Assembly: GCA_002686085.1 (NCBI GenBank)
Contig: NZAC01000008.1
Span: 3,942 to 49,197, forward strand
Length of the DNA: 45,256 nucleotides
DNA from: Roseibacillus sp.
Lineage (GTDB): Bacteria; Verrucomicrobiota; Verrucomicrobiia; Verrucomicrobiales; Akkermansiaceae
Direction: 5' to 3'
The translations under genes and the position numbers were made by a program. Every line of letters begins with the position of its first letter. Within the stretch, counting starts at the first letter, position 1. The notes under the pieces are model-generated. The model was not told where the DNA came from and did not search any database. It worked only from the letters and a program-made list of their open reading frames with translations. Below, piece by piece: positions 1 to 8,504 of the stretch.

Positions 1-1371
1 CTGATCCAGCGGCCGAAGGTTGATGGCGATCAGCCGCGATGGGTAAGCCACGACCTGTCCCGATACGCGGGGCTCCGGACTCACATCGAGTTTGGGGCGG
101 AGGGCGGCAGCCCTCTCGAGGTTCTCATGGTAGTCGAGGCAGACAAGCCTCCGCCCATCGAACAGAAGCAACTCAACCTGACCCGTCTGGATCTCTCCGC
201 TGCGTGGAAGGATCTGGCTGATGGGGTGATCGAGAAGGAGAATCTTCATGCCGCTCGTTGGATCGTTGAGCAACCAAAGCTGAAAGCTTCCCAAATCGCC
301 TCATCCTACCTGAAGGAGCTGGATGCTATTCGTAAAGGGGTTAAATGGGAATCGGCCTTGGCCGTGGCATGGCTGGATGGCAATGGCGTTAACGAATACA
401 ACATGGACCGCGGAGATCCCGCATCTCCACTGGAGCCTGCGACCAGAGGCCTCCCAAAGGCGTTTGGCTTGAGCTCCATAGACAGCAAAAACTCCGGACG
501 GCTCGAACTGGCACGGCAGGTTACAAACCCAAGTAACCCGTTGACCGCCCGCGTCATGGTAAACCGTATCTGGCACCAGCTGTTCGGCCTTGGCCTTGTT
601 CGAACCGTTGACAATTTTGGGTGGCTGGGCGAACGCCCCTCTCATCCCGAACTCCTAGACTACCTCGCGACAGAATTTATGGAAACCCATGAATGGTCGG
701 TAAAGTCTTTCGTCGCGAGGCTTCTCCTTACAAAAACCTACGGCCAGTCCAGCACCAGTGCCGACCCAGCATTTGACCAGAAGGATCCCACCAATATTCT
801 TCTCCACCGGATGCCTGTCCGGCGGCTAGAAGCCGAGGCAATCCGAGACTCCGTGCTGGCCGTTTCCGGACGGCTTGAGCGCAAAATTGGGGGGAAGCCT
901 GTCCCAACCTACCTCGACGAATTCGTGGTGGGCAGGGGGCGCCCCGGAGGGGGCCCACTGGACGGCGCAGGTCGGAGATCGCTTTACACCTCTGTTCGGC
1001 GAAACTTTCTCCCCACCCTGATGCTGGCCTTTGACTTTCCCGCTCCATTCAGCACCAAAGGGAGGAGAGACATCACGAATGTTCCCGCGCAATCGCTGGC
1101 CCTGATGAACGATAAGCTCATTTACGAACAGGCGCGGATCTGGGCCCAGAAAGTATTAAAGGAAATGCCTTCGGCGACTCCCGAGGAGAGGTTGAATCGC
1201 ATGTTTGAAAATGCATTCACACGACGAGCCGGAAGGCACGAGATTGCCATCCTGATGGAATCCCTTCCCGGACTCATGGAGCTCCACGGCGGCAATCCAA
1301 ATTCCGAAGGACTGTGGCAGGACCTCTGCCACAGTCTGTTTTCCATGAACGACTTCATTTACCTCCCATGA
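1..1371 (+). CDS. DUF1549/DUF1553 (PSD1-type) protein, 5' truncated by window edge
   Basis: The reading frame is open from base 1, so the gene begins outside the window and the ATG at 127 is internal. The visible 456 residues start with an SHDLSRYAG-type beta-sandwich stretch typical of the region before DUF1553. They continue into a DUF1553 domain with TARVMVNRIWHQLFG, NFGWLGERPSHPELLDYLA and, near the end, NVPAQSLALMND. Such proteins are large secreted proteins of Planctomycetes and Verrucomicrobia, often with an N-terminal c-type cytochrome (PSCyt) part that would lie upstream here. Biochemical function is not established; a role in polysaccharide use is commonly inferred. The stop overlaps the start of the DUF1501 gene (ATGA), the usual partner, so the two are probably translationally coupled. 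Confidence 0.9.
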   Translation: MIQRPKVDGDQPRWVSHDLSRYAGLRTHIEFGAEGGSPLEVLMVVEADKPPPIEQKQLNLTRLDLSAAWKDLADGVIEKENLHAARWIVEQPKLKASQIASSYLKELDAIRKGVKWESALAVAWLDGNGVNEYNMDRGDPASPLEPATRGLPKAFGLSSIDSKNSGRLELARQVTNPSNPLTARVMVNRIWHQLFGLGLVRTVDNFGWLGERPSHPELLDYLATEFMETHEWSVKSFVARLLLTKTYGQSSTSADPAFDQKDPTNILLHRMPVRRLEAEAIRDSVLAVSGRLERKIGGKPVPTYLDEFVVGRGRPGGGPLDGAGRRSLYTSVRRNFLPTLMLAFDFPAPFSTKGRRDITNVPAQSLALMNDKLIYEQARIWAQKVLKEMPSATPEERLNRMFENAFTRRAGRHEIAILMESLPGLMELHGGNPNSEGLWQDLCHSLFSMNDFIYLP

Positions 1372-2765
1372 GTTCAAGCCCGTTTCCACTCTCCCGCCGC
1401 GAAGTCCTGCAAAAATCCTCAATGGGGTTTGGCGCCCTCGCCATGGCAGGGCTCATGGACAAAGCCAAGGCGGCATCACCCCTTATTCCCGACAGCCACT
1501 TCCCGGGAAAAGCCCGGAACGTTATCTTCCTTTTCATGGAAGGGGGGGTCTCCCAAGTGGACTCCTTCGACTACAAGCCGGCGCTTGAGAAGTACCACGG
1601 GCAGGACCCTCGGAAAGCGATCGGCCAGCTGGAGAAAACTCAGTTTGAGAATATCGGAAAAGTGATGAAATCACCGTGGGCGTTCAAGCAGCGCGGCAAG
1701 AGCGGAATGTGGATAAGCGACCTTTTCCCACACATTGCGGGGATGGCAGACGACCTTTGCGTCGTTCGCTCAATGACGTCAAAATTCCCCGAGCATACCT
1801 CGGCGAACTACTTTTTTCACAGCGGAACAGGATTACAGGGGCGGCCCAGCATGGGCGCGTGGGCTTCGTACGGTCTTGGCAAAGAAAGCGAAAATCTCCC
1901 CGGATATGTCGTCATAAACGGAGGGCGGATCCCTTCTGGTGGACTCGACTGCTTCTCCAATGGCTTTCTCACCGCTACCCATCGCGGCAGCCTTCTCAAC
2001 GCCAACGGGACACCGGTCGCTAACGTGAGCCCCAATGAGCGCGACGCCAGAAGCCAACTCCTCAAGCGCAGACTGATTGGGAGTCTGAATGCCCGCTCCT
2101 CCAAGGGAAATGCCGAGTTGGAATCTGCCATCATGAATTATGAACTGGCGGCCCGAATGCAGCTCGCGATTCCCGAGCTCATGGATTTCAGCGATGAGTC
2201 TGCGTCAACTAAAGAGCTCTACGGAATTGAAGACAGTTACAAGGGAACTCAAACCTATGCACGAGAGTGCCTGATTGCCCGCAGGCTAATTGAGCGCGGG
2301 GTCCGCTTCGTCGAGCTCACGATTCCAAACATCGGAGAGGACCGCTGGGACGCTCATGGAGGGCTGCAGAAGAATCACGGCAACAACGCTCGTTCCGTGG
2401 ACAAGCCCATCGCGGGCCTGCTCAAGGATCTGAAGGCGAGAGGCATGCTGGATGATACTCTCGTTCTCTGGTCTGGAGAGTTCGGGCGGACTCCCTTTGC
2501 GCAGGGAGGCAATGGCCGGGATCATAATGAGTTCGGATTCTCTCTCTGGATGGCAGGAGCCGGGGTCAAGCCGGGCTCGGTGTATGGGGGAACTGATCAG
2601 TGGGGTTACAAGGCGGAGAAGGACCCCTTGGAAGTCCATGATCTTCATGCCACCATTCTTCACCTGATGGGCATCAATCACAAAGAGCTTACTTACCGCT
2701 TCAGCGGCCGCGATATTCGGCTCACCGATGTTCATGGTCGGGTCGTCGAGGAGTTACTCTCCTAA
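1368..2765 (+). CDS. DUF1501 family protein, Tat-exported
   Basis: This 465-residue protein belongs to the DUF1501 family, a sulfatase/alkaline-phosphatase-superfamily-like group that is almost always paired with DUF1549/DUF1553 genes. I chose the ATG at 1368 because it overlaps the upstream stop as ATGA and gives an N-terminus carrying a twin-arginine-like signal (LSRREVLQ, followed by a hydrophobic stretch with GFGALAMAGL). A start at 1314 would bury that signal. Family landmarks are RNVIFLFMEGGVSQVDSFDYKP near residue 50, SGEFGRTPFAQGGNGRDH and an HDLHATILHLMGI segment near the C-terminus. The location is inferred to be periplasmic after folding in the cytoplasm. The enzymatic role of the family is not known. 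Its length is normal and nothing looks broken. Confidence 0.92.
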   Translation: MSSSPFPLSRREVLQKSSMGFGALAMAGLMDKAKAASPLIPDSHFPGKARNVIFLFMEGGVSQVDSFDYKPALEKYHGQDPRKAIGQLEKTQFENIGKVMKSPWAFKQRGKSGMWISDLFPHIAGMADDLCVVRSMTSKFPEHTSANYFFHSGTGLQGRPSMGAWASYGLGKESENLPGYVVINGGRIPSGGLDCFSNGFLTATHRGSLLNANGTPVANVSPNERDARSQLLKRRLIGSLNARSSKGNAELESAIMNYELAARMQLAIPELMDFSDESASTKELYGIEDSYKGTQTYARECLIARRLIERGVRFVELTIPNIGEDRWDAHGGLQKNHGNNARSVDKPIAGLLKDLKARGMLDDTLVLWSGEFGRTPFAQGGNGRDHNEFGFSLWMAGAGVKPGSVYGGTDQWGYKAEKDPLEVHDLHATILHLMGINHKELTYRFSGRDIRLTDVHGRVVEELLS

Positions 2766-2791
2766 ATTTACCCTCCTGACTGTCACTCGTT

Positions 2792-2814
2792 GGATGGCTT
2801 CACGCCAGCCATTC
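2792..2814. terminator. Possible hairpin between convergent genes
   Basis: GGATGGC (2792-2798) can pair with GCCATTC (2808-2814) around a 9-base loop, including one G-T pair. It sits between the convergent stops of the DUF1501 gene (2765) and the M23 peptidase gene (2819). There is no T-tract on either side, so this is only a weak candidate for a shared terminator. Confidence 0.3.
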
Positions 2815-2818
2815 TGAG

Positions 2819-3619
2819 CTATTCCGCAAGCTGGAATACCCTCTGCACCGATTCAAAAACACTCAGAGGCGCTATCGCTACCCCTTCCGGACCCGTAGGC
2901 CGGGAGGTATCAATCAATTTCGCAGGGTGGAGTCGGTTCCCCTTTTTCAGGGAATATCCGGATCCGGGATCCACGCATGCGCCCTCATAAATCTCGAAAT
3001 GCAGGTGAGCGAGCCAGGCGCCATTGCCAGTTCCCACGGTTCCAAGGCGCTGCCCGCGCGCCACGACCCCACCAACAGCCACCCCAATTCGATCCAGATG
3101 CCCATAGAGGCTGTGGAATTTCCGTCCATCCGGCAGGCGGTGCCCAAGAATGATCACTTTCCCCCAATTCCCTCCCCGGTCACCCGCAAAAACGACATAG
3201 CCGTTTCCTATCGCGTAGACGGGATCTCCGAGATCTGAGTTTCCTCCTCCTATTCCGTTAAGGTCCTCTCCCAGATGGTTCATTTGCGCTCGTTCATTAC
3301 GCTCTAGGAACGGTTGCGCATTGTAGGTAAACGCTCCTGTCTCCGATCCCAGGGGCTGGTCCAGTAATGCCACCGGAGCTAGAAGGAAACGACTGAACGC
3401 ATCATGGAGTATGAACCGGCGGTCAAAAGCAGGCACCCGCCCTTCCGCTTCTTCACTCGCTCCGACCGGGTATCCCAGAGGAGCATCCGCGTCCTGCCAG
3501 GATCGGAGGGACTGAATAGGATCACGTGGCCGAGGGCTATTGAAAAAGATAGCCCCCAACAGGAAGAGCACAAAGATGCACAGCCCCACTACAAGCTCAC
3601 TACGAAAACCACGTCCCAT
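2819..3619 (-). CDS. M23 family (LytM-type) metallopeptidase, membrane-anchored
   Basis: This 266-residue protein has one N-terminal membrane segment (about residues 9-26) and a C-terminal M23 peptidase domain (about 100-245). The LytM zinc-ligand pattern is complete: H115-xxx-D119 in NHLGEDLNG, H207 in HLHFEI, and the catalytic-region histidine H174 in LYGHLD. The domain is therefore expected to be an active periplasmic endopeptidase cleaving peptide cross-links of peptidoglycan, unlike the degenerate EnvC/NlpD type. It is read in the same direction as HtrA (90 bases upstream), and an amidase lies further up the strand, so this stretch is rich in envelope-maintenance genes. The ATG at 3619 directly precedes the membrane segment. 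Confidence 0.9.
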   Translation of the reverse strand: MGRGFRSELVVGLCIFVLFLLGAIFFNSPRPRDPIQSLRSWQDADAPLGYPVGASEEAEGRVPAFDRRFILHDAFSRFLLAPVALLDQPLGSETGAFTYNAQPFLERNERAQMNHLGEDLNGIGGGNSDLGDPVYAIGNGYVVFAGDRGGNWGKVIILGHRLPDGRKFHSLYGHLDRIGVAVGGVVARGQRLGTVGTGNGAWLAHLHFEIYEGACVDPGSGYSLKKGNRLHPAKLIDTSRPTGPEGVAIAPLSVFESVQRVFQLAE

Positions 3620-3708
3620 AACTTGAACAGCGCTCGATAAGCAGGCCCTTCTGCCAGCTTACAGTCGATCTACTACGCAGGCTATCCAGCAAACCATGGG
3701 GAACCAGC

Positions 3709-5238
3709 CTATTCCTCTTGCTCCGGAAGACGCGCCCGGGCAAAGGGCCTTACCCGATAGACCTGCCTTCCCCGTTGCACCGTGAGGGAGGTTTGCTGTT
3801 CCGTCGCTGAAGCAATCAGCTTGTCATAAAAGTCTGCCGGCTGATTCACCCGGACATTGTTAATTTCCAAGATCAAATCCCCAACCCTCAGCCCCCTGCT
3901 GGCCGCCTGCCCTTCAGGGTGGATTCCGGAGATCAGAACCCCTCTGGCTCCACGAGTCCGCTGGAGCAGGGTTAATCCCTGCACAGTGATGCCAATATCC
4001 CTGATCACGGCTTGATCCGATATGGTTCGCTCCACAGGGCCACTCGCCTGCGTCAGGGTTTCAGCATCTTCCGCATCAATGACCGTGGCTTTTAGAGTGA
4101 CCTCCTCGCCCTTTCTCCAAACCGTAATATCCACCTCGCGAGCGACCGGGGTCCTTTGGATCTGGGCGAAGAATTGAACCCGGCTCTCAACGATTTTACC
4201 GTTATAGCGCACCACGACATCGTCTGCTAACAAGCCTGAAGACTCGGCAGGGGAATCTGGAACAACATCCTGAATATAGACCCCGCCATTCTCATACCAA
4301 CCTACTTTTTCCCTGATGAGAGGGTTCCAGTCATAGCAACGAACACCTAGCCAGCCCCGGGTGGCCCTGCCTTTAGCGAGAATCTGTTCAAACACCTCGC
4401 GCACGTCATTTGAGGGTATGGAAAAACCAATTCCAACGAATCCCTCGTCCTCGGTATCAGGAGAGTAAATCGCCACATTGATCCCGATTATTTCACCAAG
4501 AATATTCACCAGCGGACCTCCCGAGTTTCCAGGGTTGATCGCCGCATCCGTCTGAAAGAGGTCGCGTTGCCGATCAGAAATCGTCCTCTCCTTGGCTGAA
4601 ATAATTCCTCGGGTCACCGTCTCCCCCAATCCAAAAGGATTGCCAATGGCCAGAGCCTGCTGACCCTGGCGAACCCGATTTGAGTCCCCAAACTTAAGAG
4701 GCTTAAACTCCCGGTTGGCTTTGATTCGGATCACCGCAATATCCAGCGCCCGGTCTTCACCAATCACAACAGCAGGATAGGTTTTGCCATCGTGCATGGT
4801 CACCGTGATTCTGGATTTCCCATTCGTCACGTGTTCGTTGGTTACTACGTGCCCTTCTCTCGAGACGACCACTCCAGAGCCAATTCCGCGGACGGGATAC
4901 CCTTCGTCTACCCAAACACGGCCAAGCCAGTCCTGCATGAAGTTTCTCTTCACTCCCTCGGTTTGCAGAGAGACTACCGAAGGCACTACCGCAGCCGTCA
5001 GTCGCGCAAATTCCTCGTCAAGCGCTGCAAGGTATTCCACCTCCCCAAGAGAGAGTGCTGGTTTGCTGCTGAGGGTATACCTTTCCGGAACATAGTTGCT
5101 CTCTCGGTCTTTCGCCCCAAAGTTCAGGAGATTCGAAAGGCCTCCCATCCCGGGCAGCTTCCGGAAACCAGCTACTACCAGAAAGGCCAGCAGGAATACC
5201 CCGAGAAGAACAGCAATTCGACGCAATGCCACATTCAT
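3709..5238 (-). CDS. HtrA/DegP-family serine protease with two PDZ domains
   Basis: This 509-residue protein begins with a single hydrophobic segment (about 8-23) that is either a signal peptide or an anchor. The trypsin-like domain (about 80-280) has the full triad: H136 in VTNEHV, D166 in ALDIAVI and S239 in NPGNSGGP. A first PDZ domain covers about 290-390 (RGWLGVRC, DVVPDSPAESSGL). A second covers about 410-495 (GIHPEGQAASRGLRVGDLILEIN). Family members degrade or refold misfolded periplasmic proteins under stress. It lies 57 bases downstream of the NAD(P)HX repair gene on the same strand, so the two may be cotranscribed. The linkers look slightly divergent, but no catalytic residue is missing. 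Confidence 0.93.
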   Translation of the reverse strand: MNVALRRIAVLLGVFLLAFLVVAGFRKLPGMGGLSNLLNFGAKDRESNYVPERYTLSSKPALSLGEVEYLAALDEEFARLTAAVVPSVVSLQTEGVKRNFMQDWLGRVWVDEGYPVRGIGSGVVVSREGHVVTNEHVTNGKSRITVTMHDGKTYPAVVIGEDRALDIAVIRIKANREFKPLKFGDSNRVRQGQQALAIGNPFGLGETVTRGIISAKERTISDRQRDLFQTDAAINPGNSGGPLVNILGEIIGINVAIYSPDTEDEGFVGIGFSIPSNDVREVFEQILAKGRATRGWLGVRCYDWNPLIREKVGWYENGGVYIQDVVPDSPAESSGLLADDVVVRYNGKIVESRVQFFAQIQRTPVAREVDITVWRKGEEVTLKATVIDAEDAETLTQASGPVERTISDQAVIRDIGITVQGLTLLQRTRGARGVLISGIHPEGQAASRGLRVGDLILEINNVRVNQPADFYDKLIASATEQQTSLTVQRGRQVYRVRPFARARLPEQEE

Positions 5239-5295
5239 GATCGTTGGGAGCCTAGATCAAGAATGGGGCCTTTTGGGCGGGGGGAAAGCGGAAAT

Positions 5296-6783
5296 TCAGC
5301 GGCCCCGACGGAGCGCCCGGAAGGCGCCCCCAAGCGCCCGAGCGGTGTCGCTAGCAACGAGCGATTCCGGGGATTGGTGTTTTTTCAAAGCAATTTCGGA
5401 GGCCCGCCCCGCAAGCCAAGCAGCAGAGCGCGCCGCATCAAATCCTGATAAACCCCTGGCCAACAAGGCCCCGAGCACACCACTGAGAACGTCGCCCTGC
5501 CCGCCAGAGGCCATTCCTGGATTCCCGGTGACATTGTAATGCAAGTCCTGACCGGAGGATGTCACAATTGTCCTCGCCCCCTTATAGAGGAGCGTGCAGG
5601 GATGCAGTTTCACGAACGCCCGGGCACACTCTGCCCGGCTCAGTTCCTCAGCCGCGGGGAACATCCGACTCATTTCACCCGGATGCGGCGTCAGGACCAT
5701 GTGGCTCTTTATACGTCCGGATAGTCCCATGGCGGATATCAGGTTCAGCGCCTCTGCGTCCACAACCATGGGCATTCTGCAGCTCTCCAGCAGATTCAAC
5801 AACGCGGTCTTTTCCAGCTTTCCCGACCCGTTAAGACCAGGCCCAATAACGAGAGCCGCATGAGGCGCATCCATTACTTCATCGTAGCTCGAAAGGGCTT
5901 TTACCATGACTTCCGGAGGTAACGCCGTGGAAATCATGAACGGATAGTCCTCTTCCAATACGTAAAGCGTGACAAGGCCCGCGCCTCCCCTGAGGGCTCC
6001 AAGGGCCGCGAGGCACCCCGCCCCAAGCATCCCCCGCGATCCCGCTACTACCCCAACTCGCCCGGCCTCCCCCTTGTGGGTTCCATAGTCCCGCGGCGGA
6101 AAAAGACCGCGTAGCTTTTGCCCAGTAGTCAACCCGTCCCCAGAGCCATAATCGGGAAGCTCCTCCAAAGCGATCACCTCGATTCGCCCGACGTGCATCA
6201 GAGCCGATTCGGCCACCAATCCTTTTTTGGGAACTGCAATAGTTGCGGTAAGATCCGCCTGAACAGCTCCGTCTTCTACCCTTCCATCATCCGCATTCAC
6301 TCCAGAGGGAACATCAATGGCAACAATCTCTGCTCCTCCGGATTCCCGAAGGGCATTCATCTCAGCTGCTAGGGAGCCAATCGGCTCCCTCAATGGGCCA
6401 TTCGCCCCGATCCCCAACAGCCCATCAAGAAGAAGGAGAGGACCCTGGCTGCGCTCTGATTCCCAGCGATGTCGCTGGACCTCTATGTCACCAAGCTCTC
6501 GAAGCTTCTGACGAGGAAGAGCCCCGAACTCAAGGGGCTGGAAGGCGCTCCGCACAACAACCTTCCATCCCGCCGAGCGAAGCACCCTGAGGGCAACAAG
6601 GGCATCTCCCCCATTATTCCCTTTGCCGACGTAAGCTACAGCCGTTCCGGGACCGGAATAAAGATCCACCAGAGCCTCGCCGAGCCGCTTCCCTGCCTTG
6701 TCCATGAGGCTCTCTGCTGAAATGCCCTTGCGGAACGCCTGGCGTTCCAGCTCTCGCATTTCATGACAACTGAGAAGACCCAT
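5296..6783 (-). CDS. nnr: Bifunctional NAD(P)HX epimerase/dehydratase
   Basis: This 495-residue protein is a fusion of a YjeF_N domain (about 1-215; ADP-binding loop VGKGNNGGDALVALRVL) and a ribokinase-like YjeF_C domain (about 225-490; GNPGMASGGQGDVLSG). In known family members the N-domain epimerizes R- and S-NAD(P)HX and the C-domain dehydrates S-NADHX using ADP or ATP, repairing hydrated nicotinamide cofactors in the cytoplasm. The two-domain length matches the usual bacterial bifunctional form. The next gene on the strand is htrA (gap 57 bases), and upstream is the amidase gene (gap 61 bases). Start is the ATG at 6783. Confidence 0.95.
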   Translation of the reverse strand: MGLLSCHEMRELERQAFRKGISAESLMDKAGKRLGEALVDLYSGPGTAVAYVGKGNNGGDALVALRVLRSAGWKVVVRSAFQPLEFGALPRQKLRELGDIEVQRHRWESERSQGPLLLLDGLLGIGANGPLREPIGSLAAEMNALRESGGAEIVAIDVPSGVNADDGRVEDGAVQADLTATIAVPKKGLVAESALMHVGRIEVIALEELPDYGSGDGLTTGQKLRGLFPPRDYGTHKGEAGRVGVVAGSRGMLGAGCLAALGALRGGAGLVTLYVLEEDYPFMISTALPPEVMVKALSSYDEVMDAPHAALVIGPGLNGSGKLEKTALLNLLESCRMPMVVDAEALNLISAMGLSGRIKSHMVLTPHPGEMSRMFPAAEELSRAECARAFVKLHPCTLLYKGARTIVTSSGQDLHYNVTGNPGMASGGQGDVLSGVLGALLARGLSGFDAARSAAWLAGRASEIALKKHQSPESLVASDTARALGGAFRALRRGR

Positions 6784-6844
6784 CTACAGTAGTTCCTTGC
6801 ATCTGGGGTGATTGAACCCCGAACCCAGACGGGTCCGTCCCATC

Positions 6845-7489
6845 CTAACGTTGAAAGCGATACTTAATAATTCCGTCCGCTATTCCCCGTGCTATGGCGT
6901 CCCGATAAGCCCCTGTTTTCATACGAGACCTCTCCCGTGAATTGCTGACAAAGCCTCCTTCCACCAACACCGCCGGATTTCGCGAAGCCCTGAGAACGTA
7001 ATATCGTCCGAATTTGACGCCGCGGTCACGGCCTCCTACCCGTTTCAGCATCCCCTCCTGAATCGCCTCAGCTAATGGCTTTCCTGCCTTGCTATAGTAG
7101 TAAGTCTCTAGCCCTGAGACGGAGCGTCGCCAAGTGTAGTTGTAGTGCAGGCTTACAAATATCGCACTCTTGAACCGGTTTCCAATCGCGGCACGCTTGG
7201 CGAGCGAGATAAAGGTGTCGCTCTTGCGGGTCATGGTGACCTGATAGCCCTTCGCGAGCAGGTAATGCTCTAGGCGCATGGCCGTATCGAGAGCAAGATG
7301 CTTTTCGTAGACTTTCCCGGATCGTCCACCTCGATCATCACCTCCATGGCCTGGATCAATCACGATCCTGCTGAAATACCCCGCCCACACTCCGGAGGAA
7401 GATACGAGGAGTATTAAGGCTAAAAACGCGATTGCCCGAAACGAAGGATGGGGAATAGGCATGGGCGATAGAGCAGGAAGGGGGTCCAA
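6845..7489 (-). CDS. N-acetylmuramoyl-L-alanine amidase (Amidase_3), exported
   Basis: This 214-residue zinc amidase of the AmiA/B/C catalytic type is expected to cut the bond between N-acetylmuramic acid and the stem peptide in the periplasm. The metal and active-site motifs are present: IDPGHGGDDRGG (first His), KVYEKHLALD (Glu), VSLHYNY (second His) and VLVEGGFVSN (catalytic Glu). It has a signal peptide (AIAFLALILLVSSSGVWA) and no AMIN or SPOR domain. I kept the TTG start at 7489 because an AAGGA ribosome-binding sequence lies eight bases before it. An ATG at 7462 would give a shorter leader but has no such sequence. Confidence 0.88.
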   Translation of the reverse strand: MDPLPALSPMPIPHPSFRAIAFLALILLVSSSGVWAGYFSRIVIDPGHGGDDRGGRSGKVYEKHLALDTAMRLEHYLLAKGYQVTMTRKSDTFISLAKRAAIGNRFKSAIFVSLHYNYTWRRSVSGLETYYYSKAGKPLAEAIQEGMLKRVGGRDRGVKFGRYYVLRASRNPAVLVEGGFVSNSRERSRMKTGAYRDAIARGIADGIIKYRFQR

Positions 7490-7569
7490 CTACAAATTCC
7501 TTTTAGACAAGGCTGACGCACCCGGAAAGAATTTTCGGAAAGGCCATGCCCGACACACCCGCCATTCCA

Positions 7570-8454
7570 TTAGCGAAAGGTCATGGAAGGTCGCTCAGAC
7601 AATTTTCGGAGCCGCGCCCGACTCTGGGCTTCTGCCTTAGGGTCATAGTAGATCCCTCCTGAAATCACGACCTCCCCGTTGTTAAAGGTTGTCAAGGCAG
7701 GCTTCCGCCCTGCGGCGGGCTTGTAATATTTCGTGCCGAGATATGTTCCCGCCGGGGTAACCGTCCCATGCGCGTAAACATTTGGAGCCGCGAGAGAAAG
7801 CACGTGAAGATTGTTGTCCCGGTCAACTGTAGCCTTTGGCGCCTTGCTGGTGATGACCTCCCCCATGCGAAATGCCTGGAGGTTGCGGCCGGTCCGGATA
7901 TCGACGAGGTGCATATAGAGTGAAGATTTCCGGGCAGAATTGTGGATTGATAACCTGTATTCCCGCACGTTGCCGAGCGCAGCATCCCCGACTCGCTGGG
8001 TATAGACTTGGCGCCCAAGCGTCACGCTAAAATACGTCGTGTTCGTGACAAAATTTCCCCCTCCCCCGGGAAGTCTGATCACGGCCTTACAGCGAAACCT
8101 GCCCGGTTCAGTCACACGGAAAGCCCCCGTAAGATCCACACTTTTTGCGATACTGCGCCCCGCTGGGATTCTTACTGCTCCAAAATTCATCGCGGCGAGC
8201 GGACTAAGGGCAGTCCCTCGGGAATTTTTAATCTCAAAATCGAGCCAGTTCAGACTCGTTTGTTCCTCCGTATGGATCAGAAGGTCGCGTCCGGAGTTGT
8301 TCGTCAAGGTCACCGTTGCAACTACAGGCTCGTGAGCGATGTATTCCCTTTTCGACATGCTCAGGCTTGCTTGGACCTGGGCGCATACGTCGCTCAGGTT
8401 TAGAATTCCCGTGACGAAGCAGATCAGGGAGAGCAGCCTAAAGTTGGAACGCAT
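7570..8454 (-). CDS. Secreted protein of unknown function with beta-sandwich-like N-terminus
   Basis: I do not recognise a named family. The 294-residue product has a clear signal peptide (LLSLICFVTGILNLSDVCAQ, mature from about residue 26). The N-terminal half resembles an Ig/BsuPI-like beta sandwich, with alternating hydrophobic strands and the phrases VVATVTLTNNSGRDLLIH and VTEPGRFRCKAVIRLPGG. The C-terminal half (about 150-270) contains repeated short strands ending in GTYLGTKYYKP. The tail (280-294) is Arg-rich. It lies on the same strand as, and directly downstream of, the pseudokinase/SUMF1 membrane protein (gap 50 bases), so the two may be expressed together. Location is inferred to be periplasmic or outside the cell. 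Confidence 0.75.
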   Translation of the reverse strand: MRSNFRLLSLICFVTGILNLSDVCAQVQASLSMSKREYIAHEPVVATVTLTNNSGRDLLIHTEEQTSLNWLDFEIKNSRGTALSPLAAMNFGAVRIPAGRSIAKSVDLTGAFRVTEPGRFRCKAVIRLPGGGGNFVTNTTYFSVTLGRQVYTQRVGDAALGNVREYRLSIHNSARKSSLYMHLVDIRTGRNLQAFRMGEVITSKAPKATVDRDNNLHVLSLAAPNVYAHGTVTPAGTYLGTKYYKPAAGRKPALTTFNNGEVVISGGIYYDPKAEAQSRARLRKLSERPSMTFR

Positions 8455-8504
8455 AACTTGGAGATGGAGAAACTAGGACCGTGGGTTTACGTCGTATCAT
8501 CCTG

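Noticed and set aside
7692..8018. Minus-strand frame overlapping the secreted protein gene
   Set aside because: It lies wholly within 7570-8454 on the same strand in another frame, has low-complexity composition, and no start signal.
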